Shown in pieces: positions 46,321 to 57,400 of a stretch of DNA of 64,000 bases. Source of the DNA: Dolomedes plantarius (Eukaryota; Arthropoda; Arachnida; Araneae; Dolomedidae); assembly GCA_907164885.2 (NCBI GenBank), contig OU015498.1, positions 129,247,151-129,311,150 of the forward strand, in the 5' to 3' direction. Position 1 is the stretch's first letter. Every line of letters begins with the position of its first letter. Both the position numbers and the translations under genes were made by a program. A model generated the notes under the pieces. The model was not told the origin of the DNA. It was given only the letters and a program-made list of their open reading frames with translations, and made no database searches.

Positions 46321-47050
46321 TGGAGTCCTGATAATCCGAACTTCGGTAATCCGAAAGTCTGCTTAATCCGAAACCAAAAGTCAAAAAGAACTAACTAATG
46401 TTACAACAAAAATAGTAATACTGAGTAATATAAAGTAAATTTCTGCAAATGACAAGAAAGTTCAATATGTAAGTTAGACAATGTACTGAACTAATTATTA
46501 CGAAACTACGTTGGTTTGAAAAAAATCTGTTAATTTTTTTTGTCTAAGAGAAGAATACTTCTCCCTTGAAGCCAAATTACGCTAACGCGTCAGAAAAATG
46601 GTGTCCTCTGGGTCGAGGTGGAGTGTTGCTCTATGTAGCGTAGCTCTACATCAAATGCAGCCGCGGCATCTGAGTGGGATACCCTCTGCTCGCTGTCACC
46701 GTCTGCCTCACCTTCACTCTCGTCTGAGATGTTGACAGGTTCGTTCAAAGCCATTTCAACAATCTGCTGATCGTCGAAAATCCAACTGTCGAGCACTGTG
46801 ATGTATTGTTAGAACAACTTACACTCTACTGTACTGTACTAGGCAGCGTTCCGCTCTCTTATCACCCATTTCATCCTGGGATTTGGTTATGTTTACACAA
46901 ACCATATAAAATAAACTGCGTAATCACACGTAATATGCAATATTTATGTAATCACACGTTATCATGTAATTTAAGTTTATTTTTAGAAATATTTTGCTTA
47001 ATCCGAAAAGGGTCTGGTCCCAATCATTTAGGATTATCGGGACTCTACTG
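46318..47050 (-). mobile_element. Tigger/pogo-type DNA transposon relic
   Basis: The left end CAGTGGAGTCCTGATAATCC and the reverse complement of the right end CAGTAGAGTCCCGATAATCC are inverted repeats of the Tigger/pogo type, with TA on both sides. AATCCGAAA motifs recur beside both ends. The 733-bp length shows a large internal deletion. Confidence 0.88.
46590..46796 (-). pseudogene. Tigger/pogo transposase C-terminal fragment
   Basis: The 68-codon frame includes DESEGEADGDSE, then SHSDAAAAFDVELRYIEQH. This acidic patch followed by the SHSDA...YIEQ block is typical of the C-terminus of jerky/Tigger transposases. The catalytic DDE region is absent. Confidence 0.75.
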
Positions 47051-47324
47051 TATATATATATATATATTCATTCTGGGGCTCGTATTCTTGGGATACATGC
47101 TAACCCATCCCGTAAGGTAAAGTTTAATAAATAAGATTTTTCATAACTTCTTTGTAAATTCAATTTGGATATAAAAAGAAATATTTATTTATAAACAGGA
47201 AGGAAAGTTAAAAGTTCAAATTTTTAGTGTACAGTCATTGGGGTGTGTTGTTCTTTACATTTCTCATTTTGTTGTTGCTTATGCCAAATGGCCAGAATAT
47301 ATTCCAAACCAGGTCCATATAGGC
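47051..47324. other. Non-coding stretch
   Basis: A short TA run, then AT-rich sequence. No element defined. Confidence 0.4.
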
Positions 47325-47597
47325 TTGCGGTTTGTGGGGTGTGGCTCCGGTTTATGAAGACACCATAATGGACGGAGCCAGGTGACACCTCAATTTTGGC
47401 CTTGCACCCCCAGGGGTGACATCTGGGGGGCTCGTACCTTCCTCACACACAGACCTGAAAGATGGACTTTCCGGTCTACAGATTTAACGTGCCCATATCT
47501 GGCATAGACAAGAAGTATTTAATGCGCTTGTCGGGATTCGATCCGAGAACCCTCAGTACCGAAAGCCAACACGTTACCACTAGGCTACCTCTGACCC
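47325..47597 (-). repeat. tRNA-derived SINE (copy 1)
   Basis: Read on the minus strand the 5' end is tRNA-like, with an A-box-like TAGCCTAGTGG (47577-47587) and a B-box-like GGATCGAATCC (47534-47544). The downstream tRNA-unrelated body reaches about 47325. These are the internal RNA polymerase III promoter boxes of tRNA-derived SINEs. Confidence 0.75.
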
Positions 47598-47689
47598 ACT
47601 ATTTTTCTCATGATCGAGTCATGCAGTCCAATTATCAGTACAAACAAGAGAAACTAAATTTGTGATACGTGCAATATTTTTTTACCACT

Positions 47690-47898
47690 GTGGAGGCACT
47701 TGCCATGAAGACATTCGCCTATAATTCACCGCATATTTGCTGGCCACTTTATTATGGGTCCACCATATAGGCGGACCAGCATTACTCTTATGAAGGGACG
47801 ACGTGAACGGAGGCATTTTAGTGGTGTTTCGCCGGGATTCGTTCCGAGCACCCTCAGCACCGAAATCAAGAGCGCTGTACCACAAGGCTGCCACGACC
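47690..47898 (-). repeat. tRNA-derived SINE (copy 2)
   Basis: On the minus strand it has an A-box-like GGCAGCCTTGTGG (ending near 47891) and a B-box-like GGAACGAATCC (47835-47845). The 3' body (CCATATAGGCGGACCAGC) is shared with 59130-59345. It has the same orientation as copy 1, about 90 bp away. Confidence 0.72.
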
Positions 47899-47948
47899 CG
47901 GATACATATTATATCATAATCCTAAAATGAACAACGTCTTTGAAATTT

Positions 47949-48764
47949 TATAGGTTGGAACTTTAATAGTGGTAACTAGGTATCTACAAAGTATGCAGAA
48001 GCGATACAGGGGTGGAACTTTTTTAACCCTTCAAAGTAGTGACCAGCATTGTTTAGCACCCGTTGCTAACGGAAGCTCTAGGATGCCGTTGGCAGAACCT
48101 GATCTGTTGATCGTTCGAATGAAAGGATTTAAACCTTTGAGGGGCAACAACATCCACCATTTGCACGGTGCAGATATTTTTCCAATTTTTTTTAACCTAA
48201 AGAATCTTGAAAACATTTCCAATTAAAGGTTTCGAAATGTTTTTACTTCTTTACACTGATAACAAATGGCAGTACTAACCATTTTTCTGCTCATTTAACT
48301 GGAATACGTTGAAAGCAAGTGAAAAGAAGATTCAGGCGTTTGCACTGTGGAAACGACGCTCCTCAAAGGGTTTTAATGCCTGCAGAATCTCTGGTGGAAT
48401 CCACGGAGCGGTTCCTTCCCCTTGGGATGAGATCAAAGTCATAGGGATTTAAATCTGGGGAATTTCGGAGATGGTAGAGCACTTCCCAGCCCCAGTGATT
48501 AAACACATCAGCCACAGTATGCGCACAAGCATTTTCCTTCCATCAGTACGATGCAACACATTATTTCATACGATAGACCAGTAACTAAAACATGGCTGTG
48601 TTCATCCTGTCACTGTGCAGGCGTGTGCTGTTTGTGGGGAGAGCGCATTCGCTCTCAGATCTGGCAAGTATGTGACGTACGTGTGGTGTAAGCTGCTTTC
48701 AAGGGTTCTGCCGCGTGGGGGCTCTACAACAGTGTTGCTACTATTAAAGTTCCATCCCTCGTAT
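47949..48764 (-). mobile_element. Mariner-like element relic
   Basis: Inverted repeats GGTTGGAACTTTAATAGTGG (left) and GGATGGAACTTTAATAGTAG (reverse complement of right) bound about 815 bp. The right end is next to TA; the left boundary is blurred. Minus-strand frames give mariner transposase pieces (next entry). Confidence 0.8.
48000..48600 (-). pseudogene. Mariner transposase C-terminal relic, frameshifted
   Basis: Broken minus frames spell SPDLNPYDFDLIPRGR-like text near 48420-48470 (PDL-x-P-x-DFDL-x-P, the third catalytic Asp block). Further down, 48222 to 48031 reads SGSANGILELP, matching the C-terminal part of mariner transposases. Several frameshifts and stops make it non-functional. 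Confidence 0.7.
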
Positions 48765-49749
48765 TTGAGCTCACAATTCTGAAGGAGCATACTTCAAATT
48801 GTGTATGTCCTATAAGCTACTACGCTGATCACTTTAATTTGGTTGAAATGAGCAATGAAAGTGCAACATTCTGCTGCATAAGCGTCCTGAAAAGTTTGCC
48901 TGAATTAAATTATGTGGCGGAGGAAAATAATTACTGAGGCGAAGGAATCAATCTAATTAGGCATCTCGATTAATAAGTCGAGAAATTAAATTAAAGCTCA
49001 TTTTATTATTTCGAGATTAAACTTTCATTCGACTGTGAACTCAAGTATAATTTATAATACTCTAAAGGAATTTATAGACGAATGCATGCATTTGTAACTT
49101 CTTCACTGAGTACAATCATGCCCTTTTAATAAGTATGAATCTAGTTCCAATCCTTTTTTTTTCCTTTTCGGATATTGAGAAACTACGTGTTCATGATATT
49201 GAATATATATTTGGAATATATATAAATTAAAACTTATCTCTATCCCCCTCTAGATTGTTACATTCCCATATAAATAAAAAGCTTTCGTTATAACCTTAGT
49301 TGGTTGGTGTTTTGGATGTACACATACAGGGTTCCCACCTATATTCGTTACACCCCCTTTAAGCAAATACCAATTATCTACAAAAGTTATTTGAATTTGA
49401 ACAACAGAAAAAGTAAAGAATTCACCACACCAAAATAATATATAACAATAATGGGAAAAGTCATACTTAAAATTAAATCACCTATTAAATGTTCTTATTT
49501 TAGTTTGTGACTAAATGTAACTATATAAGAGTGATCCACTATCACTCCTATTTAATAGCAGGTAATTTGACGGACTCATTAGATGGACAGCTCAGTCTAT
49601 TTATAAAGCAAAAAAAAAAACAACGGGAAATTCTTTCAATTATCCTTAAATACTCATTTTATGTCTTAAGCTGATAGTATCTTCACAAGCAAAAGGTTGA
49701 GGGGGGAGGGGGAGAAACTGTTTGAAATGTTACTGAAACTCGTTGAGAG
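48765..49749. other. AT-rich non-coding stretch
   Basis: No gene recognised. A TCGA-containing imperfect dyad (CTCGATTAATAAGTCGAG) lies near 48966-48983. Confidence 0.45.
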
Positions 49750-50026
49750 TAGCCCTTCTTAAACTTTTTTTCATTCATGACCCCTTTTTATTATCGAGAT
49801 TTTTTCGCGTTCCCAGAAAATAAGGATATAAATATAAATATTTTCTCAAAAATAAATTATTTAGTAGTATATATGAAAAACAGTTGTAAAGAAAATAAAA
49901 TATATGTCTTAGATACTCGATGCGGGCAACAAAAATTATATTCATGTATCCGAATTAAATTTTCGCGACCCCGAAATTTCGCTTTGCGACCTGATGGGGT
50001 GACGACCCACAGTATAAGAAATGCTG
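49750..50026. mobile_element. Small hAT-type MITE with perfect 8-bp duplication
   Basis: GTTGAGAG flanks both sides (49742-49749 and 50027-50034). The left end TAGCCCTTCTTAAAC and the reverse complement of the right end CAGCATTTCTTATAC are degenerate inverted repeats. GACCC-type motifs beside both ends resemble the CAGNNNTTCTCAAAC group of hAT elements. No transposase is encoded. Confidence 0.75.
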
Positions 50027-50079
50027 GTTGAGAGCTTTACCTTTCAAATTCCAATACATTGACTGAATGCTATATCATT

Positions 50080-51675
50080 CTCTATAGCAGTATCTATATA
50101 GCAGTACCTACAATTTCCAATGAAAGTTTTATGTATATAGCAATATCTCTACATCTGTATCATCCTTTATAGCAGTATCTATATAGCAGTATCTATATAG
50201 TACTATCTCTATATCATTCTCTATAGAAGTATCTCTGTAGCAGTATTTATATAGTTGTTTCTCTATATCTATATCATTCTCTATAGCAGTATCTAAATAG
50301 CAGTTTCTCTATATCTATATCATTCTCTATAGCAGTATCTATATAGTAGTGTCTCTATATCTATATCATTCTCTTTAGAAGTATCTATACAGCAATATCT
50401 CTATATCTATAACATTCTCTATATCAGTATTTATACAGCAGTATCTCTATATCTATATCATTCTCTATAGCAGGATCTATATAGCAGTATCAATATATAT
50501 CTATATGTCTATATCATTCTCTATAGCATTATACATATAGCAGTATATCTATATCATTCTCTATAGCAGTATCTCTATATCTATATCATTCTCTATAACA
50601 GTATCTCTATATCTATATCATTCTCTATAGCAGCATGTATATATCTATATCAGTCTCTAGAGCAGTGGTGCACAAATTTTTTTCGACCGCGACCCACTTT
50701 CTTTAAAAAAAAAATCACTCGACCCCCAATGAAAGTTTTTTGGTACGAGCAAATTTCTTTAAAAATTACAAAATTTTAACAAAAATTAAAAACAAGAAAT
50801 AAGCAAATTTTGACAAACTATTTTTGAAATCAATAACTGTAGATTTTGGGCACACATCTACTTTACAGAATGACAATAAAAACATATCTGTTTTATATTC
50901 TGCACTTATTTTTGGCAAATCTCATATGACAAAAATCTTATTTTAAAATACTAATGTGTACTTCAATTAGGTAAAAATTATAAAAGAGCTTGATTTCAAA
51001 ATTATGAGTGACGTATTAAAACATTGAAAATTATAAACTTTATCTATTTATATAAAACTAAAATTTTTAAAAAAATTAATGAGAAGGGACCTCAGATAAT
51101 ATTTTCTCAGTATTTGGTGAAATATGTGTCAGAATTCTACACTCGTATCATCTTCCGAGTTAAATCTTGATCATTCTTCGGGTTTTACAGCTATTAAGTT
51201 TGATTACCCAATCTCGCACAGATAGATAGAAAGAAATGGAAACAATGTAAGCATTGCATTTTTCTGATGGAGATTTTATTGTAGAACTGTTTGGAACCTT
51301 ATTAAACAATACCATATAATATTTTTAACCGATGAAAATATAAATAAAAATATTAAAATGCGTAATTATAGAAAATTTAAAACATTTTTTTAATTAAATA
51401 ATTCAGTAAGATATAAATTTAATTCAGACTATCAGCGACTCCTTTGTAGTTCATGAACCACTGTTTCCTCTCCACTGCTCTATATCTATAAAGCATTCTC
51501 TACAGCAGTATCTATATAGCAGTATATCTATATCTCTATCATTCTCTATAACAGTATCTATATAGCAGTATCTCTATATGTATATCATTCTCTATAACAG
51601 TATCTCTATATCTATATCATTCTCTAGAGCAGTATCTCTATAGAAGTATCTCTATATCTATATCATTCTCTAGAG
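50080..51675. repeat. CTATAG-type minisatellite, interrupted by a hAT-like insertion
   Basis: Irregular units built of ATATCTATATCATTCTCTAT and AGCAGTATCTATATAGCAGT repeat across 50080-50662 and again across 51478-51675. They are split by the element at 50663-51477. Unit length is variable. Confidence 0.88.
50663..51477. mobile_element. hAT-like element inserted in the minisatellite
   Basis: The left end CAGTGGTGCACAAATT and the right end CTCTCCACTG give only a short inverted CAGTGG. Flanking 8-mers CTCTAGAG and CTCTATAT match at six of eight, but the minisatellite itself contains such words. The interior is AT-rich and non-coding. The start is shared with 51676-51790. Confidence 0.5.
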
Positions 51676-51790
51676 CAGTGGTGCGCAAACTTTTTTCGAC
51701 CGTGACCCCTTTTCTTTTAAAAATTACAAAAATTAAAAACAAAATTTAGAAACAAGAAATAAGCAAATTTTCACAAACTATTTACAAATC
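51676..51790. mobile_element. Truncated second copy of the hAT-like element
   Basis: It begins CAGTGGTGCGCAAACTTTTT after CTCTAGAG and follows the copy at 50663 for about 115 bp, then is cut off by Helitron-like family A sequence. Confidence 0.5.
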
Positions 51791-51804
51791 GTAAAATTTA
51801 AAAA

Positions 51805-52596
51805 TGACTGACTGACTGACAAATAACGCACAGACCAAACCGCTGGACCTACAGGGCTGAAATTTTGCATGGCGATTCTTCTTATAATGTAGGGGTGCAC
51901 TAAGAAAGAGTTTTGAAAAATTCTTCTTAGATTTTTTTAAAATTAAATTTTTAAGCTGTTTTTGCATTTTTTTTAAAAGTTTGCATTTAAAATAAAAATA
52001 TGAGGGTTATAAAATTTATATCAAGAGAAATAACATTAAAAATCCTTTAAAATGAAATCTTTTTCGAATCTTTATCTCCATTTTCTGATTCTTGGTGAAT
52101 TTTTAAAGATTAATTTTTAGAATTTAATTTATTAAATGCTGATCACGTGGTTTCTTTTCTTTTTGCGATACTTTAAATTAATTTTGCATCACATGAATAA
52201 CCACGAAATAAATTGACAAAATAAATATTGAAATACGGTAAAAGATAAAATTTAACCACTAGACTAATCGAGATGGAAGTGTTTTAAGAATTTAATTCAA
52301 AATAGTATGGATATTAACCATAATAGGGTTAATATAATATTAACAAAAATATCCATAATAGTATGGATATTATGGTTAATATCAATACTATTATGGATAT
52401 TAACCATACAAATTAATTGCTTACATTGACCGTTGTATTTAATTTTAATATTTTCTTCTCCATTATTTTGTCTATAAAAATATCCGTTACAGGTTTTTCT
52501 AAATATATTTTTTGTTTTTTTTGGCATTAATTGCATACATTCACCGTTCTATTTAATTTGAATTTACTCCGTAGCGAAGCACGGGTATTCAGCTGA
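51805..52596 (+). mobile_element. Helitron-like element, family A (copy 1, 5'-truncated)
   Basis: It begins at the GACTGACTGACTGAC run, contains CAGACCAAACCGCTGGACCT and GGCTGAAATTTTGCATGG, and ends with the hairpin region GTAGCGAAGCACGGG followed by TTCAGCTGA and T (CTGA fits CTRR). An AT-rich palindromic insert lies at about 52300-52395. Confidence 0.65.
52300..52393. repeat. Inverted repeat inside the Helitron-like copy
   Basis: AATAGTATGGATATTAACCA and its near-complement at about 52369-52393 could form a ~25-bp stem. Internal shorter repeats of GGATATTA add further dyads. Confidence 0.6.
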
Positions 52597-53909
52597 TCTA
52601 TATATATATATATTTATCAGATAACTGAATATGGTAAAAGAAGAAATATCTAAGTAAAGTACCGGAGCGACATAAAGATATCCCGATTAATGTGAACTAA
52701 ACCGTCCGAGAAATTAGTGTAGCGAGACTTCAATCAATAAGTCTCCGGAACAAACCACCCGCCTATCGCGTTTAATTATTCTCTTTCGCCAGTGTCTTAT
52801 TTTCTTAATGTCCCCCTCCATTGGGATCAATTCAATGGATGGAGCGTGAAATTAGAAATTCGTCACATATCGATATTTGTCCGAATGAGAGGTGCATTTA
52901 GTTTTATGTGTCTCGGAAGAATTCAGTTTTCTCTGTACACTATTTAATGCATCGAAATAGGTTTTTTTCTAAATATATATGGATCAAGAATAGTTTAATC
53001 TCTGGATGATTTTTGAAAGAACATTTAAAAAGGAGTAAATTATGAAATGTTATGATTTCGTTTCAGGATATTAAACAAACGGATAAAGCGTTTAAAACAT
53101 TAATGAATTAAAAGAGAATTGTGCGATAAAGTAAAAGTTCTTTTTTATAATTTCCAATGGTAAGGAAACAAATCGCATTCTCAAAAAGCGTATGCTCCCA
53201 TTATCTATGAGTCTCTGAGGAATCCTAGCAAATTAAAATTGTCTTTGTGCTATAATTTTGAATAATAATTTAGTATTTCATTAGTGCAATTAGTTTTTCT
53301 TTACGAATTAACTAAATAATCTTTACTTCTAATCTATAAATAAAGTAGATTCATAACAATAAAAAAATTCTCTCTTGTATTTCATTTCGTTTAATACCAT
53401 TGTATCATTTGTTCCTCATTTGTTACACTTTTTCCATTAACATTCTTTACTTTCTATAATGTTATAAAAAGCTTAATTAAAGGTATTCGTTATCTCATTA
53501 TTTGTATAATATATTTCATGCTTGGATTTATTTAGAGACACAAAAACACTAAAAATGAAAATCAAAGGGAGATGCCGGATGTGATTGCTATCAGCATAGT
53601 CGAAATTTTCACAACTACAATAATCACGGTTGATAGTACCTTTTCCTACATTTTGTTAATGAATGAAAATAGTTATAACTCAGGTTAAAAGGAAAATTTT
53701 CAAATAAGTGATTCTGTTGGAATCTGAACGTTTGTGAATTTATATTAATTTGGGATAACTGGGCCATAGATTTGCAACTTTTTTATATACTACACTTTTA
53801 ACACATTCAAATTATACTAACATATATAATTTTTAAAAATCTTTGTATTACATGTATTTTAGTAAATCTTAGGGAGTCTTTTTTAGATATGATATTGATT
53901 TTTATATTA
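52597..53909. other. Non-coding stretch with a higher-complexity segment
   Basis: A (TA)n run follows the Helitron end. 52660-52960 is less AT-biased and free of simple repeats, but has stops in all six frames. It could be a conserved non-coding sequence. The rest is AT-rich. Confidence 0.35.
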
Positions 53910-54703
53910 TCTATATATATAAAACAGTTCCGTAACTGACTCATTCATTCATTCATTCATTCACTGACTGACTGACATACAACGCACAGACCAAACCGCT
54001 GGACCTAAAGGGCTGAAATTTTGCATGGCGATTCTTCTTATAGAGTAGGGGTGCACTAAGAGAGATTTTTGAAAAATTCTTCTTAGATTTTTTTAAATTA
54101 AATTTTTAAGCTGTTTTTTTTTACTTTTTTTAAGTTTGCATTTAAAATAATAATTTGAGGGTTATAAAATTTATATCACGAGAAAGATCATAAAAATTCC
54201 TTTAAAATGAAATCTTTTTCGAATCTTTACCTTCATTTTCTGATTTTTGGTGAATTTTTAAAGATTAATTTTTAGAATTTAATTTATTAAATGCTGATCA
54301 CGTGACTTCTTTTTCTGGTACTTTAAATAAATTTATCGTCACGTGCATAAAAACTAAATAGACAAAAAATAATATTTTTTTTCTTGCTAATGCGGCAGAC
54401 GATTGGACATTATCCAAAAAAATATTAAAATACAGTAAAAGAAATGTTCTAGAAACTGCACTATATTAACTGTACTATATTCTTTAGTATTCTTTATATT
54501 AGATTTAATTTGAATATCTTCTTCTACATTATTTTGTCTATAAAAATATCCCTTACGATTTTTTTATAAATATATATATATTTTACATCAATTATATACA
54601 TTGATCGTCGTATTTATTATATATATATTGGCATTAATTGCATACATTCACCGATGTTTTTACTTTGAATGTACTCCGTAGCGAAGTGCGGGTTTTCAGC
54701 TAG
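53910..54703 (+). mobile_element. Helitron-like element, family A (copy 2, both ends)
   Basis: This 794-bp copy starts TCTATATATATAAAACAG and ends with an imperfect hairpin (CCGTAGCGAAGTGCGGG), then TTTTCAGCTAG followed by T. It has no inverted repeats and no target duplication. It encodes no helicase. It is the most complete copy of the family in the window. Confidence 0.7.
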
Positions 54704-55619
54704 TATATATATATATATATATATAAATTATATAAATATTGTATATATTTTTAAATACAGGTTGGCCGAGTTGCCCTGATAAATGGGGTAAGTGGACCAC
54801 CCAGGTCTATTTCTCATAAGAAACACCAGAATCTGTGATTGGGTAACTGGGTCCAATGCTTGTATATCTAAAAATTGGGAAAAAAATTCTATCCCCATTA
54901 ATAAAGAATTTTTCAAAGCAATTATCAATGTTGTAAGATAGATTGTTGTAAGATAGACCAGGGTTGTCACAACAGAGTGAAATTCCCACCTAATATGTAA
55001 AGGAAAAAATTAGGAGGGGATGGCCCAGTTACACCAACTTACCTTATAATGTCCGGTATTTTTTTATTTCAATTATACGGCTAAAAAGATAACAGTTGGA
55101 CAATTAGGAATGGTACAAAAAACCAATTTTCTAAACTCAAAATAGAGCTTTTAAATATTACTGTGCTGAAAAAATGTATAAAAACATTCACATACAATTT
55201 TAGTGACTTTCCATAAGGTTTGAGGTTCAAAATAGCATGAGAGTCTTAGAATGAGCCTCGGAACTTTCATAACGTCTAAAATTTTTCTTACAGAACCCCA
55301 ACGTAGTAGAAAAAGAAACTACCAAGCGGTTAAAAAACATATTTTTTTTCAACAGAATATTCCCCATTCCATAGCAGTCTTCCTGTTGTGACACATTTTG
55401 AAGTGTTCAAAATAAAAGTAAAACGAACTAAAGGAAAATAAAAAGCTCTACAAAAGTTAGTTTTAGTATTCTTCACTCATATTTCGGACTTCTAGATATC
55501 AAACCATCATCAAAAACTCTCTTTAATCTAGTAAAGAGCCACTCTCCCCATGCTTAAAATTACCCTATAGCTTTTAGTGTGATGAAAAACTTATTCATTT
55601 GGCAAATGTGATCATTTGG
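54704..55619. other. Non-coding stretch
   Basis: A (TA)n run then AT-rich sequence. Repeated GGGTAA/CTGGG words occur at 54788, 54840 and 55023, together with a TTGTAAGATAGA direct repeat near 54930-54958. They may mark an old unidentified repeat. Confidence 0.35.
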
Positions 55620-55815
55620 CCACTAGGCCATTAGACCTCGGGCTCTCCAATATTTTAAAACATGGGACTTAAAATTTAAAAATTCAGGGCACACGTTAAG
55701 ATGTAAAGCAGTTATTTGCTGATTCAAATGGCACAGGACGCAGTCTGGCGAATAAGCCAGACCAATCCAGAAAATTTGTGCCCTGTCAGAAGTCTGAAAC
55801 AAGCGACAGAAGCAA
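55620..55815 (-). pseudogene. LINE ORF2 C-terminal (post-RNase H) fragment
   Basis: Minus frames give RLLTGHKF, then after a frameshift GLAYSPDCVLCHLNQQ, HLNVCPEF and YWRARGLMA. The R-x-x-TGH, C-x2-C and H-x3-CP pattern is that of the zinc-knuckle-like end of jockey-type non-LTR retrotransposon ORF2. Confidence 0.65.
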
Positions 55816-55904
55816 AACAGGGTAAGTCGGGAAAAAAAGAAGCATCTATGCATAGAATAGCTCAGAACATTTCTCTAGAAGATTCAATAGACTTCAATTG
55901 AAAA

Positions 55905-55998
55905 GCACTTTTGCAGGCCAATTTTTATAAAAAGCGTAATGGAAAGCGGCAAAGTGGTAGCAGATTTAGCGTGAACGAGGGTGCACCACAAGGAGGCC
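55905..55998 (+). pseudogene. LINE reverse-transcriptase fragment
   Basis: The plus frame reads RFSVNEGAPQGGL then stop. This is the RT motif block G-x-PQG-x-(LSP), cut off after PQGG. It is on the opposite strand to the neighbouring fragment, so the two come from separate or rearranged insertions. Confidence 0.6.
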
Positions 55999-57400
55999 TG
56001 TGACGGAAATTAGTTGTGTATTTCAAGTTAGAGAGCGTTAGTCGTCCATGTTTTGATGTATTTTCAACACTGCTTATGTAATTTCTATCAGTGTTCAGTA
56101 TTCTCTTTCTTTTGAACCACCGAGTATGAAACGTCCGTTTAATGGACGATAGGATAATGAATAAATATTAACCAGCATTAATGATGGCTGGTGTAACAAC
56201 GATTTCTTTCGTTACAGCTTTTTATTAATTAGTTCTAGTGTTTTTTTATTAACTTTAATAATCCTAGTCAAAATTTTATAATTCAATTTACTTTCCTTTA
56301 ATTAAAATATGGTCCCTATCTTGAATATTCATCGTGCTTTTTCCGCGAAATTCACACGCTGTGGGGTTCCACTCAGTAGGGTCTTTCTGAAAGAATAATA
56401 GCATTGTGCACAAGTCTTGGGGACTCAGTTTAAGTTAAATGTATCAAGTCAAGTTCTGTGAGATGGACGGTTACACGTCCATTCCTGTTGTAAGCTCTGT
56501 TACCTGGTTGAATAGGGTGTCCAGTTCTATTATCCTGTTCAATACCTAGCCTCGAAAAAGGGTCCCGTTTATTCTGCTAGCCTCGCAAGGGATCCAAAGT
56601 TGTCATTCCTTCTTCGAAAAATGCGCTCTGGTGACGTCCTTAGTCTTCGAGACCAATAGGAGTTTTTGGCGAAACTATTATACTTGCTTGGCGCGTTCTT
56701 CGCCGTTTTGATTAGCACTCGCAAAAGGTTGTTGGCACATTATTTTGGCGCCCTTTATCCGCGCTTAGCGGTTTTCCGTGCCTGGCAACCTTAATACCTT
56801 CCACCCCTGACCAGTGAATGTAAAAGAGGATATGATTATTGGACTTGAGAAGATACTGACTGTGAGTGGGTTTGGTAACCCCCCCAGGGAAGGGCTTCGG
56901 CCAGATCCTGTGGGGGAAGCCATGTTCGCGAGTTGAATTTTCGGCAGAAGCACTGTTTCTAGCGTCCCTGTTGGTCGCTCATATTCAAGTCTTCTACGTT
57001 GTGTTAGACCAGCATGGTCTGTACTGTAAAATAAAAACATGTTTTTAGTCAAAAAAATGGTAGAATGGATTTTATTTCAAGAGTTCAACTTCCTTTCCCG
57101 TTGCAAGCTGTACGCGAATGAATCCTAGGTATTTCCGGTTCACAACTTATTCATTATTAATTCATCGTCGAGATCTACAGCCACTGTCCAGTTTAAGCGT
57201 TTCTGATCACGATATGCCAACGCGTGGATAATTTCTCCATCAAAAATCCGGCCAGAGGAGTTTCTTCGTTCATCGATTTCAGTGACTCTTCATATAAAAC
57301 TTTCTTCCGTAGACAGAACTGCAATTCACCCGTTCCAGATATTAATCTATAGAGACTTCCCATCATCAGACTTTTACTGTGTTGCCTTCGTACATTCTTC
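55999..57400. other. Higher-GC block, possibly LTR-derived
   Basis: A TGTGACGGAAATT start, a possible TGTTACACC/CGTTACA end near 56213-56218 and AATAAA at about 57028 suggest LTR-type regulatory DNA. I cannot define both ends or a target duplication. No coding region is supported; a TATAAAA lies at about 57294. Confidence 0.3.

Noticed and set aside
47534..47587. Possible functional tRNA gene
   Set aside because: A- and B-box-like motifs are present, but the sequence does not fold into a complete cloverleaf by eye and continues into a SINE body.
52660..52960. Possible coding exon in a higher-complexity stretch
   Set aside because: Stops occur in all six frames.
54757..54790. Possible 27-base microexon between CAG and GTAAGT
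   Set aside because: Too short to judge and surrounded by repeated GGGTAA words that look like part of an old repeat.
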